Below are positions 1 through 8,472 of a stretch of DNA of 64,000 nt, piece by piece; the first letter of the stretch is position 1; every line of letters starts with the position of its first letter. The position numbers and the translations under genes were made by a program. This DNA is from Paraburkholderia azotifigens. Its GTDB lineage: Bacteria; Pseudomonadota; Gammaproteobacteria; Burkholderiales; Burkholderiaceae. Location of the stretch: NCBI RefSeq assembly GCF_007995085.1, contig NZ_VOQS01000005.1, positions 2,604,001 to 2,668,000 of the forward strand. Direction: 5' to 3'. The notes beneath the pieces were generated by a model. The model saw only the letters and a list, made by a program, of their open reading frames with translations, searched no databases and had not been told where the DNA came from.

Positions 1-1
1 G

Positions 2-754
2 AGCAAGGCGCTGCGCGAAGCTGCGGAACAAGAGCTCCGCGATTCGAGGGAGGAACTCGCGCGGGTGGCAAGCCTTACGACGATGGGGCAGCTAGTCGCG
101 TCTGTTACGCACGAAGTTAGTCAACCGCTAGTATCAATAGCAACGAGTGCCGGCGCGGCTTTGAGGTTCATGAGACTTGACGAGCCCGACTTCTCCGAAG
201 TCGAGGAGGCGTTGCAGAGGATTCAATCCGACAGTATTCGTGCGCATGAAGTGGTGCGAAGCCTGCGAGCACTGGTCAAACGATCTGCTCCTTCCTTTTC
301 ATCGTTCGACATGCACGATGCAGTCGTCGAAGTGTTGTTGGTCACAAGGACTCAGCTCGAAAAGTACGCTATTCGAGTCGAGTCGGATACGGTCCCTGGT
401 ACGAGTCTCGTTTGGGGCGACAAGATCCAGATACAACAGGTGGTCCTCAATCTGGTAGTCAATGCGATTGAGGCAATGCAGGAGGTCACCGATCGCGAAC
501 GTCGCCTGCTGCTCGGGAGTTCGACCGTCGATGGGCTCGTGAGACTCGTAATCGAGGACACTGGAGTGGGCATCGAGAAGGGCTCCGCTGATTACATCTT
601 TGTGCCATTTGTCACAACGAAGTCGCATGGCATGGGCATGGGCCTGCCGATATGCCGGTCGATAGTGGAAGCGCATGCAGGGCGCCTTACCGTCGAACCG
701 TCGAGGCCTCACGGAACGCGGTTCGAAGTATGGCTGCCCGAAGCAGGAGGGTAG
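2..754 (+). CDS. Sensor histidine kinase, C-terminal part (cut by window edge)
   Basis: Two-component sensor kinase that would autophosphorylate on His and pass phosphate to a response regulator. The reading frame is open from base 2, so the gene begins outside the window; the GTG at 65 is internal. Visible: a charged linker helix (SREELARVASLTTMGQL), the H-box with phospho-acceptor His in SVTHEVSQPL, an N-box (QVVLNLVVNAIEAM), G1 (EDTGVGI) and G2 (GMGMGLPICRSIVEAH). The kinase core closely resembles the one at 10514-12211, so the two are probably paralogs. It converges with the FixJ-type regulator at 1053-1745, its likely partner (inference). Sensor domains are not visible. Confidence 0.9.
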   Translation, partial: SKALREAAEQELRDSREELARVASLTTMGQLVASVTHEVSQPLVSIATSAGAALRFMRLDEPDFSEVEEALQRIQSDSIRAHEVVRSLRALVKRSAPSFSSFDMHDAVVEVLLVTRTQLEKYAIRVESDTVPGTSLVWGDKIQIQQVVLNLVVNAIEAMQEVTDRERRLLLGSSTVDGLVRLVIEDTGVGIEKGSADYIFVPFVTTKSHGMGMGLPICRSIVEAHAGRLTVEPSRPHGTRFEVWLPEAGG

Positions 755-1052
755 GCTTCCGCCAGCTTCGATCTGGTACTAGATTCAATACGTTTTCAAA
801 CGGGCATTGACGCGGACGTTCCAACTTTTACGCCCATTGAACCCACAGACTCGCGACGGCAGTTTAACGGATCCGTCATCGCCGGCGGTCGAAGTCAGGG
901 TTTTGGGCAACCTCAATCCTTGGACGACCGAGAACAGACGAAAAGCCCGCGTGGCATGCCAATCAGCGATTCGTAGGCTATCTTAGCAAGCTAAGGAACT
1001 GCCGCGATGAAAGGGAACATGCCTGCATATCAAATATCGCGGACCTTAGCAA

Positions 1053-1745
1053 TCAGTCGCGTTCCGATAGAAATTGACGTTCCGTCTCTATACCGAGAAT
1101 CTCCCCTATGCGGACGAAGTCCGCTAGCGTGCGGCTCGCCATTTTTTTCATAGCATGAGCCCGGTGCGTTTTTATTGTGATTTCACTTAGATTCATTTCG
1201 GCCGCGATCTGTTTGTTCATGAGCCCAGCGACGACGTAGCCCATCACCGCGCGTTCTTTGGCGTTCATTGAATCATAACGGTAGCGCAAGTCTGCCATCG
1301 AGCGTTCGTTTGACAGACGCTCGGCGTCGTGGCGCAATGCCGATGCGACGGCATCTAGAATGTCCTGGTCTCGAAACGGTTTAGCCAGAAAGTCCAATGC
1401 GCCAGCCTTCATGGCTTGAACGGTCATCGGAATATCGCCGTGCCCGCTGATGAAAATGATGGAAGCTGATAGCCCCATTTTTACAAGCTGCTGTTGAAGT
1501 TCCAACCCGCTCTCGTGGGGCAGCCTCACGTCGAGGATGAGACAACTGGGAGATTCCGGCCTGGGAAATAACAGGAATTCAGCCGCGGACCCGAACGTCT
1601 CTGCGCGCAGACCCACGGAGCGGAAAAGGGCGCTCAAAGAACGCCTCGTCGGCTCGTCATCGTCGACGACGTACACGATGGACTCGAGCTCGGAATCTAT
1701 TCTGACCGCATGCGTTCGTTGGGGCGAATGGGAACGGGCGAACAT
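1053..1745 (-). CDS. FixJ/NarL-type response regulator
   Basis: DNA-binding response regulator of 230 aa. The N-terminal receiver has the acidic pocket VVDDDE, the phospho-acceptor Asp in LILDVRLP (about residue 72), and the conserved Lys in LAKPFRD. The C-terminal LuxR-type helix-turn-helix is NKQIAAEMNLSEITIKTHRA. It is strongly similar to the regulator at 9834-10499, especially PMTVQAMKAGALDFLAKPFRDQD and the HTH, so the two arose by duplication. Output is transcription control, and the signal is unknown. Its start faces the TetR gene at 2043 across a 297-bp intergenic region carrying a strong inverted repeat. The start could be a little downstream, since the first 20 residues are not conserved-looking. 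Confidence 0.9.
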   Translation of the reverse strand: MFARSHSPQRTHAVRIDSELESIVYVVDDDEPTRRSLSALFRSVGLRAETFGSAAEFLLFPRPESPSCLILDVRLPHESGLELQQQLVKMGLSASIIFISGHGDIPMTVQAMKAGALDFLAKPFRDQDILDAVASALRHDAERLSNERSMADLRYRYDSMNAKERAVMGYVVAGLMNKQIAAEMNLSEITIKTHRAHAMKKMASRTLADFVRIGEILGIETERQFLSERD

Positions 1746-1896
1746 TATTTCTTCCTTTGAATCACAGTTGACGGTAAGCGGACCGTTGCTGACGCCGGGG
1801 ATGAATTCTTCCCTGGCAATGGAGTATTACATGACATCGTAGCCCTTGCTACCTGTGGGCATCGCTAACCCATGGAACGGACCGTGGACGGATGGA

Positions 1897-1918
1897 AGTC
1901 TGACAATTGTGTCAGACT
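1897..1918. promoter_or_regulatory. Candidate operator: 9-bp perfect inverted repeat
   Basis: Arms AGTCTGACA and TGTCAGACT are perfectly complementary and separated by ATTG. The repeat lies between the divergent FixJ-type regulator (starts at 1745) and the TetR gene (starts at 2043). A TATAAT hexamer sits at 1989-1994, about 70 bp further on. Size and symmetry fit a TetR-family operator, so autoregulation by the adjacent TetR protein is the simplest reading (inference). Confidence 0.5.
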
Positions 1919-2042
1919 ATCGCACCTCTGACGATGCGGCAGTGCGGCTGATTGGCTAGCTCGGCGGCCGGCTCCCTACAGAGTCACATATAATGGGGCA
2001 ATATCGCAACCCGCATTGCCTTCACACTAGAGGACGGTTCGA

Positions 2043-2621
2043 ATGGCGCGCCCCAGAGAATTCGATGAGGCAGCCGCGCTTGACGCGGCAGTGGAGCATT
2101 TTTGGCTCCATGGCTACCAGTCTACGTCGATTCGTGAATTGGCGTCCGCGATGGGGATTACCGGCGCCAGTCTCTACAACGCGTTCGGCGATAAGCGCGC
2201 CCTTTTCAAGATGGCGCTCGGACGCTACATTGAGACAGGTATAGAAGGGCGCGTCATTCGCGAACGTCAGTCTACCGTATATGCGATAGATGAATTTTTC
2301 ACAGATATCGTCAACTATTCCATCAAAGACAAGAGCCGGAAAGGCTGTTTACTTGTGAATTCAGCCCTCGAACTTGGCGACGAAGACACAGAACTAAAAG
2401 GGGTCGTGTCAGATGTTTTCGTTGAGATAGAAGCATTTTTCAGGCGAGCTATAGCAGCTGGCCAGAAGCACGGTGAAGTGTCGACGGCGCTCCCTGCAGC
2501 TGACCTGGCCCGCCTATTATTAGGCGCTTTGCTTGGGATCCGCGTTCTGGCCCGCGTTCGTCCCAACCGTCTTCTTCTAGAAGGCATTGCTCGTTCGGCG
2601 CTCCTCGTTTTGAAGCGGTGA
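2043..2621 (+). CDS. TetR/AcrR-family transcriptional regulator
   Basis: Regulator of 192 aa. The N-terminal TetR helix-turn-helix is clear: ALDAAVEHFWLHGYQSTSI, then RELASAMGITGASLYNAFGDKRALF. The C-terminal half is helical and should carry the effector pocket; the segment KGCLLVNSALELGDEDTEL resembles the C-terminal type found in AcrR/YxaF-like proteins. Start chosen at the ATG preceded by a purine-rich AGAGGAC. The inverted repeat at 1897-1918 is a likely binding site. Effector unknown. It is the first of three TetR regulators in 13 kb, each near an AhpD-like or kinase gene. Confidence 0.9.
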   Translation: MARPREFDEAAALDAAVEHFWLHGYQSTSIRELASAMGITGASLYNAFGDKRALFKMALGRYIETGIEGRVIRERQSTVYAIDEFFTDIVNYSIKDKSRKGCLLVNSALELGDEDTELKGVVSDVFVEIEAFFRRAIAAGQKHGEVSTALPAADLARLLLGALLGIRVLARVRPNRLLLEGIARSALLVLKR

Positions 2622-3004
2622 CCCGTTCTGCGCATATGCTCTTTCGTGAGCGTCCGTGGGGTAGGCGGCAGTAGGGACGCGTGCGCGCCCCTATCCGCCG
2701 CGCCGATTACAGGCCTGACTCGCAAAAGGCGCCCTGCGTTTCGGCTCTAATGTTACTTGCAGCGCTTTCAGCCGGCATCCCGCCTTACCACCGCCATAAG
2801 CTTTGCCATTCGGCGTTCGAGCACCCTAACCCCCGCATTCGCAATCATCAGGGATCGATCCTCTCTCCAAATCGATCAACATTTATATTTTCAGCGAAAG
2901 TCCAAGTCAATCTTTTTGTTACTGCATAACGGGAGGCGGGCCATTCGCCTACGGCATACACTCGTAACAAGAAGAGGACCGGGCTTGCTTTCGATGTGCA
3001 TCTT
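2622..3004. other. Intergenic, no gene recognised
   Basis: Stretch of 383 bp between the TetR gene and the end of the DUF3331 gene. Short open frames overlap on both strands without a ribosome binding site or a recognisable protein. I see nothing I can name. Confidence 0.5.
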
Positions 3005-3427
3005 TCAACAATCTTCAAGAGGTTCATGGGTGAGACGGCTTTCGACTTCTGTCGCAAGCATCATTGCGGACGGGTTGATTGGTCGTGGCTTCGAGAGAGG
3101 CTTGTATATGCTGTCCCCGGCGTTGATTACGATGCCGCTGAGAGAGCAAATTCCCGGTCTGGTTGCGTCGAAACGGCGCCAAAGCTGGAAACTGTAACTG
3201 CATCGCGTTGGGTCGCGCCAAGATACGATCACGGTGCATTGGGAGGCCCGCTCGAGGATGCTGACTGTCGCGTGGCGCAAATGCATATCGTCCGATACTG
3301 AGGTTCCCGTTGATGTCATCAGATCTGTCGATAGAACTCTTTGCAGCGGTTGAGAATCTGATTGAGCGAGCGATCGCACGATGCTCTTCCATGGTGCGAC
3401 TTTGGACGTTGTAGCCGATGCTTCCAT
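3005..3427 (-). CDS. DUF3331 family protein
   Basis: Protein of 140 aa. The C-terminal two thirds match my memory of the DUF3331 family of Burkholderia: VIVSWRDPTRCSYSFQLWRR followed by CSLSGIVINAGDSIYKP and PSAMMLATEV. The same core, with CALSGMPIKIGDSVFRP, is encoded at 17092-17507. Function is unknown. The compact Cys-Leu-Ser-Gly and Gly-Asp-Ser motifs suggest a small conserved fold, perhaps DNA- or ligand-binding (inference). The N-terminal 40 residues are poorly conserved and the start is uncertain; no strong ribosome binding site precedes the ATG. A 259-aa open frame on the same strand (3024-3803) overlaps it but has no family signal. Confidence 0.75.
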   Translation of the reverse strand: MEASATTSKVAPWKSIVRSLAQSDSQPLQRVLSTDLMTSTGTSVSDDMHLRHATVSILERASQCTVIVSWRDPTRCSYSFQLWRRFDATRPGICSLSGIVINAGDSIYKPLSKPRPINPSAMMLATEVESRLTHEPLEDC

Positions 3428-4131
3428 GTCTAGTCTCCGGGAATCTCAGGGTTTGGCGGCGGGCAAAGTGAGATGGCGGTGGAGCCCGAGCGCCAATCCG
3501 TGTAGTAGGGGTCCGCAATCGCACGGGTGGGTGATATGGATATCTATCAACCACAGATGTTTCGTGACGAACGAGTGCGACGCCGATGTAAAAATGGTAC
3601 GCGGCGCTAATGCGCGAAACAAACATGCATCGGTATAGAAGTTCGACGCCAAAGGATATCGAACGATTCGTCTGCACCGGAGACGGTTGAGCGATGCGGG
3701 TCGGCGCGGATCTTTGTCCACTTGCAGCTAGAGGTGGCGTGGCTTTATTGTGGTCTATCTCTGTGCCCGGAAAAGAAAGCCGCAGATCGAATGACGCGTT
3801 CACTGGAGTACGGCTAACGCACCGTATTCCGAAATTGCGTCTTCTTCCGATGCGCGAGTGACGTCTGAAACCTTCGAGAAGGGACCAATCCAGCGCAACA
3901 TGGTTAAGAGCCTGCTCGGCCTATGACGGTCGCGCATGATGATTACACCGGATCTCGTTCGAGAAGGTTGCGCATGCTCCGCCCTGAGGCTTCGGGGCTT
4001 GCGCCAAAGCCTTGCCGGGTCGATCATTACGCCGCGCCGATCGAGAGGAGTTGAGGCCCGTCGGTACGCCTTACATCAACCGACGTCATTGGGTTAGGGG
4101 TTAACGTCAGACGAAGCATGCAGCCTATGCG
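3428..4131. other. Intergenic, probable decayed DNA
   Basis: About 700 bp between the DUF3331 start and the end of the first AhpD-like gene. Only short mutually overlapping frames exist, none with a recognisable protein. A 75-codon frame on the minus strand at 3800-4027 is the only moderately long unshadowed one, and I cannot assign it. Confidence 0.45.
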
Positions 4132-4680
4132 CTAGGCTTCGTCTGCGATGGCTTCCAGCGCGGGGAAATCAATCTCGATATCGAAGACATTGCCTACGAA
4201 ATTGGCATACAGAAATTGCGAAACCCGCGCGATGATCTCGATAACCTGAGCATCCGTCCACCCTGCATCGCGGACTTCTTGCAGGTCGCTTCCCTTCACC
4301 TTTCCGCGTGTCTCAGCGACCTTCTTCGCGAACTGCAGAGCCACATCGATCTTTGGATCACTGGACCTACCGTAACGGTTCATCTCGAGTTCGGTGACAT
4401 CAAGCTTGCTGAATTGGGCCCCGATATAGGTGTGAGCACGGACCATGTAGTCACAACTATTCATTTCCGAAACGGCGAGTGCGATACGATCGCGCATAGC
4501 TGCATCGAGCGTTCTCTCCAGTGGAATCTGCAGGCTCTTGAACGCCGCTAAAGCGTGCGGGCTCTGGGCCATCACCGCAAAAATGTTCGGAACGAACCCA
4601 AAAAGCTTCTCGAAGCTGTCGAGGGTGGCGTGCGAATCCGCCGGGATTTGCGTGCGGGATGGACTAGCATTGTCGGCCAT
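4132..4680 (-). CDS. AhpD-like (CMD family) protein 1, second catalytic Cys replaced
   Basis: Carboxymuconolactone decarboxylase/AhpD-fold protein of 182 aa. AhpD proteins use a Cys-x-x-Cys pair and a following His to reduce peroxides; here the motif reads NSCDYMVRAH, so Cys76 and His83 remain but the second Cys is Met79. Start chosen at the ATG at 4680, preceded by GGAG at good spacing; this gives exactly the length of its paralogs at 5976 and 9175. A longer frame reaches 4740 but lacks that support. Shared family features: FGFVPNIF near residue 30, DAQVIEIIARVSQFLYANF near residue 150. Peroxidase activity by the standard thiol mechanism is doubtful for this copy. Confidence 0.88.
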   Translation of the reverse strand: MADNASPSRTQIPADSHATLDSFEKLFGFVPNIFAVMAQSPHALAAFKSLQIPLERTLDAAMRDRIALAVSEMNSCDYMVRAHTYIGAQFSKLDVTELEMNRYGRSSDPKIDVALQFAKKVAETRGKVKGSDLQEVRDAGWTDAQVIEIIARVSQFLYANFVGNVFDIEIDFPALEAIADEA

Positions 4681-4881
4681 GTATTCTCCAGTCAAACGCG
4701 TGGTTTTGATCGGAGGAATCGTATCCTGCTCAACAGGCATCGATAACCCGCCGCATGTGATATGTACTGTCTCGAAAATCGAGAGGGTGAGGAGGAGCTG
4801 CTGACTCTCTTGATCCTTTCGAGCATGGATTGGGCCACCATCGCGCAGCTTTCGGTATTTGCAGGTTTTAGTTAAGCTGTT

Positions 4882-5862
4882 TTAAAATGCGGTTACTTGA
4901 TGCCTCAACGGGTGTTGCTCCTCGCGACGCGAGCCGTCAACCATAAGTCTGTCTTTATCATCATTCAATGCGTTGCGCAGTCTTGGGACGCAAAATTCGA
5001 TGAATCTTCGGATCTTGATTGGCTGCATCTTCTGCCCAGCGTGCACGATGCTGACGGGCATCGGTTCCGGCTCGAAATCCCTGAGGACAAGTGTTAGCAA
5101 ACCAGCTTCGACCGCGCGGGCGATCTGATAGCAAAGAACATGTGTTACGCCGACACCAGCAAGGGCAGCGTCGATCGCAGCTTCAGCCGTGTTTACGGAG
5201 AGTCGAGGACGAATGCCGACCTGGCGATCTGGTCGCTGGCCTTGATTAGATGCGAAGGTCCACGTTGCCCCCGACGCCAGTGCCTCGAAGGTTACGCAGG
5301 AATGTTCTGCCAGATCTTCCGGCTTCTTGGGCTTGCCAGCGCCGGCGAAGTAGGCGGGACTTCCGCAGAAGACTCGACATACCGTACCGACGTGTGCCGC
5401 TACGAGCGAGCTGTCCGGCAAATGACCTATACGCAGTGCAATGTCAATTCTGTCGTCAATCAAGTGCAGACTTCGATCCGACAGGATGAGTTTGATGCGA
5501 ATTTCCGGGAACGCAGCGAGGAAATCGTTAACGACTGGCAAGAGATGCAGGCGGCCGAAAACGACGGGCGCTGTGACGACCATGTCGCCGCGGGGGGTTG
5601 AATATTCACCCGACGCGTTCCTTTCAGCGTCGCCGACCTGATCGAGGATGGTCCTGCAAGCATTCAAATATGCCTCGCCAGCCTCCGTTGGCGTCAGCTT
5701 CCGTGTAGAGCGAACGAGCAATCGTGCGTTCAGATGCTGTTCAAGCTCTGCGACCTTGCGGCTTACGGTCGGCAAGGGAGTGCCGAGTTTGCGGGCTGCG
5801 GCAGAGAAGCTGCCGAGATCCACCGCGGTAACAAAGAACGACATTGCCTCGAAGCGATCCAT
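4882..5862 (-). CDS. LysR-family transcriptional regulator
   Basis: LysR-type regulator of 326 aa. The N-terminal winged HTH is typical: SFSAAARKLGTPLPTVSRKV followed by AELEQHLNARLLVRSTRKL. The effector domain follows from about residue 90 (GDMVVTAPVVFGRLHLLPVV). A GAGAGGAT ribosome binding site precedes the ATG. It is divergently transcribed from the AhpD-like gene at 5976, with 113 bp between starts, the usual layout for a LysR protein controlling its neighbour. It may also read toward the AhpD-like gene 1 downstream. Inducer unknown. The C-terminal 25 residues are charged and extend past the usual end of the domain. Confidence 0.92.
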   Translation of the reverse strand: MDRFEAMSFFVTAVDLGSFSAAARKLGTPLPTVSRKVAELEQHLNARLLVRSTRKLTPTEAGEAYLNACRTILDQVGDAERNASGEYSTPRGDMVVTAPVVFGRLHLLPVVNDFLAAFPEIRIKLILSDRSLHLIDDRIDIALRIGHLPDSSLVAAHVGTVCRVFCGSPAYFAGAGKPKKPEDLAEHSCVTFEALASGATWTFASNQGQRPDRQVGIRPRLSVNTAEAAIDAALAGVGVTHVLCYQIARAVEAGLLTLVLRDFEPEPMPVSIVHAGQKMQPIKIRRFIEFCVPRLRNALNDDKDRLMVDGSRREEQHPLRHQVTAF

Positions 5863-5975
5863 CTATCCTCTCATTTGGTGAGATAAAACATATCAAAAAT
5901 ACACGATTAGCAACCAACGCGCGCGCTATTAGCATTCCTTTAAAATTAGTAGTGGATGGTCAACAGGAGAAACAC

Positions 5976-6524
5976 ATGCCCAGAGTCACGATTCCAGATC
6001 GCGACGACGCGCCAACGGAGTCGCAGGAAATGTTGAATGCCGTCGCGAGACAGCTGCGGTTCGTACCAGCGCTCTTCCGGGCTACCTCCATAAGCCCTGA
6101 CGCCCTCACAGGGATGACACAACTCAGCGCGGCAGTATCCAGAGCATTTGACGCGCGAACCCTCGCGCGCATTGCTTTGGCGGTATCGCAGGTCAATGAA
6201 TGCAAATATTGCCTGTCCCTCCATACGTATCTCGGCATGAACCTCGGAAAACTGAGCCCGGACGAAATGTTGCGAAACCGGTGGGGTGATTCCACCGACA
6301 CAAAGTCAATGGCGCTCGTGATGTTCGTCCGGAAATTGGTCGAGACCCGGGGAAACGTCGTAGACAGTGAGTTGAAAATGATCCGGGGTGCTGGATTTGG
6401 CGACGCACAAATCATCGAGATTGTGGCGGCGAGCGCATATTTTATCTTCACGAACCTGATCAACAACGTGTTTGACACGAAAATTGACTTTCCCGAAGTG
6501 GATGTTGATGCGAAGGCAGCGTGA
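5976..6524 (+). CDS. AhpD-like (CMD family) protein 2, intact CxxCxxxH
   Basis: AhpD-fold protein of 182 aa with the full redox motif NECKYCLSLH (Cys76, Cys79, His83). In AhpD and related alkylhydroperoxidases this pair cycles between thiol and disulfide. Start set at the ATG at 5976, after ACAGGAGA; the open frame begins earlier, at 5844, but that part overlaps the divergent LysR promoter. C-terminal family signature: GDAQIIEIVAASAYFIFTNL, then INNVFDTKIDFP. One of the two copies in the cluster with complete catalytic residues. Probably regulated by the divergent LysR protein (inference). Confidence 0.9.
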   Translation: MPRVTIPDRDDAPTESQEMLNAVARQLRFVPALFRATSISPDALTGMTQLSAAVSRAFDARTLARIALAVSQVNECKYCLSLHTYLGMNLGKLSPDEMLRNRWGDSTDTKSMALVMFVRKLVETRGNVVDSELKMIRGAGFGDAQIIEIVAASAYFIFTNLINNVFDTKIDFPEVDVDAKAA

Positions 6525-6647
6525 CGCATCTGCGCAGAGCGCGAATCTAATACCGTGATATGCCCTAGGCCGTGAGTGGTTAGCAAGATGCGTGCAAATA
6601 CTGGTGAATGTCTGGAACGCATGACTCTCCAGGTGGGGGCGGCGTTT

Positions 6648-6666
6648 CTGTTAGCCCGGCTAACAG
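6648..6666. promoter_or_regulatory. Perfect 19-bp palindrome (operator or hairpin)
   Basis: Arms CTGTTAGCC and GGCTAACAG flank a single C. It lies in the 395-bp gap between AhpD-like gene 2 and the TetR gene at 6920. No T-run follows, so an operator for the TetR protein is more likely than a terminator. The rest of the gap (6525-6919) shows no gene. Confidence 0.45.
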
Positions 6667-6919
6667 AGCGGGCGGCGCGTGCTGAAATCGTTCGAGATTG
6701 TTCATGATGTTCGATGTTCGACACTGCGACGATTCGAGGACGCCCGGATAATAAGGTTGGCGAGTCTCGATGTGTGTCGCGAATAAGGCTGCCGTGCACG
6801 GGCGAAGTGGTTCGGGCGGTGCAGCTAGACCAGGACGTCGATGGACGATTGTCAGCGCGCAAGAGCGAGCCGGCCAACTTATTCGGTATGTAAATAGAAG
6901 TTTGCAGTAAGGATCTCAG

Positions 6920-7510
6920 ATGGCTGGAAAGAGACGATTTGATGAGCAAGCTGTTTTCAACGTTGCAATCGAGGTATTGGAGCGCCGAGGGTACAAGGAA
7001 GCCACTATGGTCGATTTGGCTGAGGCGGCCGGGGTGCGACGTAGCGCACTCTACAACGCTTACGGAAGCAAAGAACAGTTCTTCGTTAGGGCATTCAACT
7101 ATGTGGCTGTCGGGTTTTTCGAGCGGGTTAGCCATGCTCTTACGAAGTCTGATAGGCGCGCTTGCCTGCAGTCCTTTTTTGAATTGATCATACCTCTTGA
7201 TAACACCTCGCGGTGCGTTGCCTTCATCGCGACCCGGTTGACCACTGAATCAGCGGACTCGTCACAGAGATTACGGAATTCGTTGGTGGAGTTTTTTGTC
7301 GAGCTCGAGAACCTGTTAAGCGAAGCTCTTAGCGTCGAGCGAGACGGTATGCAATTGTTCATGTCGGCGCAGGAAGCGGCAAAGCTTGTTGTCGCAACTA
7401 CGCGTGGGATTGCCGTCATGCGCAACATGCATATGAACCTTACGATAGCCACATCGGTTACCAGTGCACTCCTTAATGCCGTGATCTCGTCTGCTCCCCG
7501 AGACTCGTGA
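6920..7510 (+). CDS. TetR-family transcriptional regulator
   Basis: Regulator of 196 aa with an N-terminal TetR HTH (VAIEVLERRGYKEATMVDLA, then EAAGVRRSALYNAYGSKEQF) and an effector-binding C-terminal half. A purine-rich AAGGATC precedes the ATG. It is followed on the same strand, after 290 bp, by AhpD-like gene 3 and may control it. The palindrome at 6648-6666 is a candidate site. Like the other two TetR proteins here it keeps the SALYNA/SLYNA recognition-helix pattern, pointing to a common origin. Confidence 0.9.
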   Translation: MAGKRRFDEQAVFNVAIEVLERRGYKEATMVDLAEAAGVRRSALYNAYGSKEQFFVRAFNYVAVGFFERVSHALTKSDRRACLQSFFELIIPLDNTSRCVAFIATRLTTESADSSQRLRNSLVEFFVELENLLSEALSVERDGMQLFMSAQEAAKLVVATTRGIAVMRNMHMNLTIATSVTSALLNAVISSAPRDS

Positions 7511-7800
7511 GCATGGTATGTCAACCGCTCGCGGCGGCGCCTTTCCTGCTCCGACCTCGCGCGCTCAATCACATCTCCATCCCGCCAGCACTCGGTAAAC
7601 ATAACGCTTGACCGTGAATGTTGGTCGGTCGTGTGCCGGGACCGTCTCCAAGGGAGGGCTGCCGGTTTCCGCAACTAGCGGGACGAGGGGTTCTCACGTT
7701 TTGAAATTGCACTTTTCAGAATCATTGGCTTATCAGAATTTTGAGGCAATACTATGATGGACCCGGTGCTGCACGTGGTCGGCGCAATCGGAGGAACAAA

Positions 7801-8397
7801 ATGTCCCGTATCGATATTCCTGGTCATCAAGAAACTGCTGCGTCGAGTCTGCAACCTTTGTTTCACTTCGTTAGCAGGCGTTTTGGATTCGTCCCTGTTC
7901 TCTATCGGGTCCTATCCATCAGTCCGCACTCGCTGAACGGATTGATGGAGATGCAGGTAGCGCTCTCACGAGCACTGGATGTGCGTACCCGCGAAAGGAT
8001 CGCGATAGCTGTGTCTGAAGTTAACGGCTGCGACTATTGTGTTTGTGCTCATTCGTACGTCGCACACTATTTCGCTAAGCTCGTCCCGCAAGAGATAGCC
8101 TTGAACCGCGTTGGCCGATCGCTGAACCGCGATGCAGAATCAGCGATAACGTTCGCACGGAAAGTTTCAGTATCCTGGGGGAAAGTGAATACGGAGGACC
8201 TGAACGACATACGCGCTGCAGGGTATTCTGATGCACAGATTGTGGAGATCATCGCACTGTGCGCGCAGGTGTTTTTGACCAACCTTCTAGCCAATATATT
8301 TGACATTCAGTCTGATTTCCCGGAGTTTTCGGGTGTGGAAGCTGTGCATGGGGACTTAAACGTCGCCTGGCGTTCAGCCTCCTCCTACGAAAACTAA
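7801..8397 (+). CDS. AhpD-like (CMD family) protein 3, intact CxxCxxxH
   Basis: AhpD-fold protein of 198 aa; motif NGCDYCVCAH gives Cys77, Cys80, an extra Cys82 and His84. Glu73 upstream matches the acidic residue of the AhpD relay. The start at 7801 follows GGAGGAAC; the open frame extends to 7741 without support. It is 16 residues longer at the C-terminus than its paralogs. The gene converges with the P460-like gene at 8473, 75 bp away. Of the four paralogs this one looks best suited to peroxidase chemistry. Confidence 0.9.
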   Translation: MSRIDIPGHQETAASSLQPLFHFVSRRFGFVPVLYRVLSISPHSLNGLMEMQVALSRALDVRTRERIAIAVSEVNGCDYCVCAHSYVAHYFAKLVPQEIALNRVGRSLNRDAESAITFARKVSVSWGKVNTEDLNDIRAAGYSDAQIVEIIALCAQVFLTNLLANIFDIQSDFPEFSGVEAVHGDLNVAWRSASSYEN

Positions 8398-8472
8398 CGG
8401 GACGTTCGTTGTGTATATCTCTTCCCGCACACACACGGGCTCAGAACTATCTTCCTCGTCGATTTCGCAGGC

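Noticed and set aside
3024..3803. 259-codon open frame on the minus strand
   Set aside because: It overlaps the DUF3331 gene in another frame, has no recognisable motif and runs through DNA rich in overlapping frames.
5960..7135. 391-codon minus-strand open frame
   Set aside because: It is antisense to the AhpD-like gene 2 and the TetR gene, both of which have clear family motifs and ribosome binding sites.
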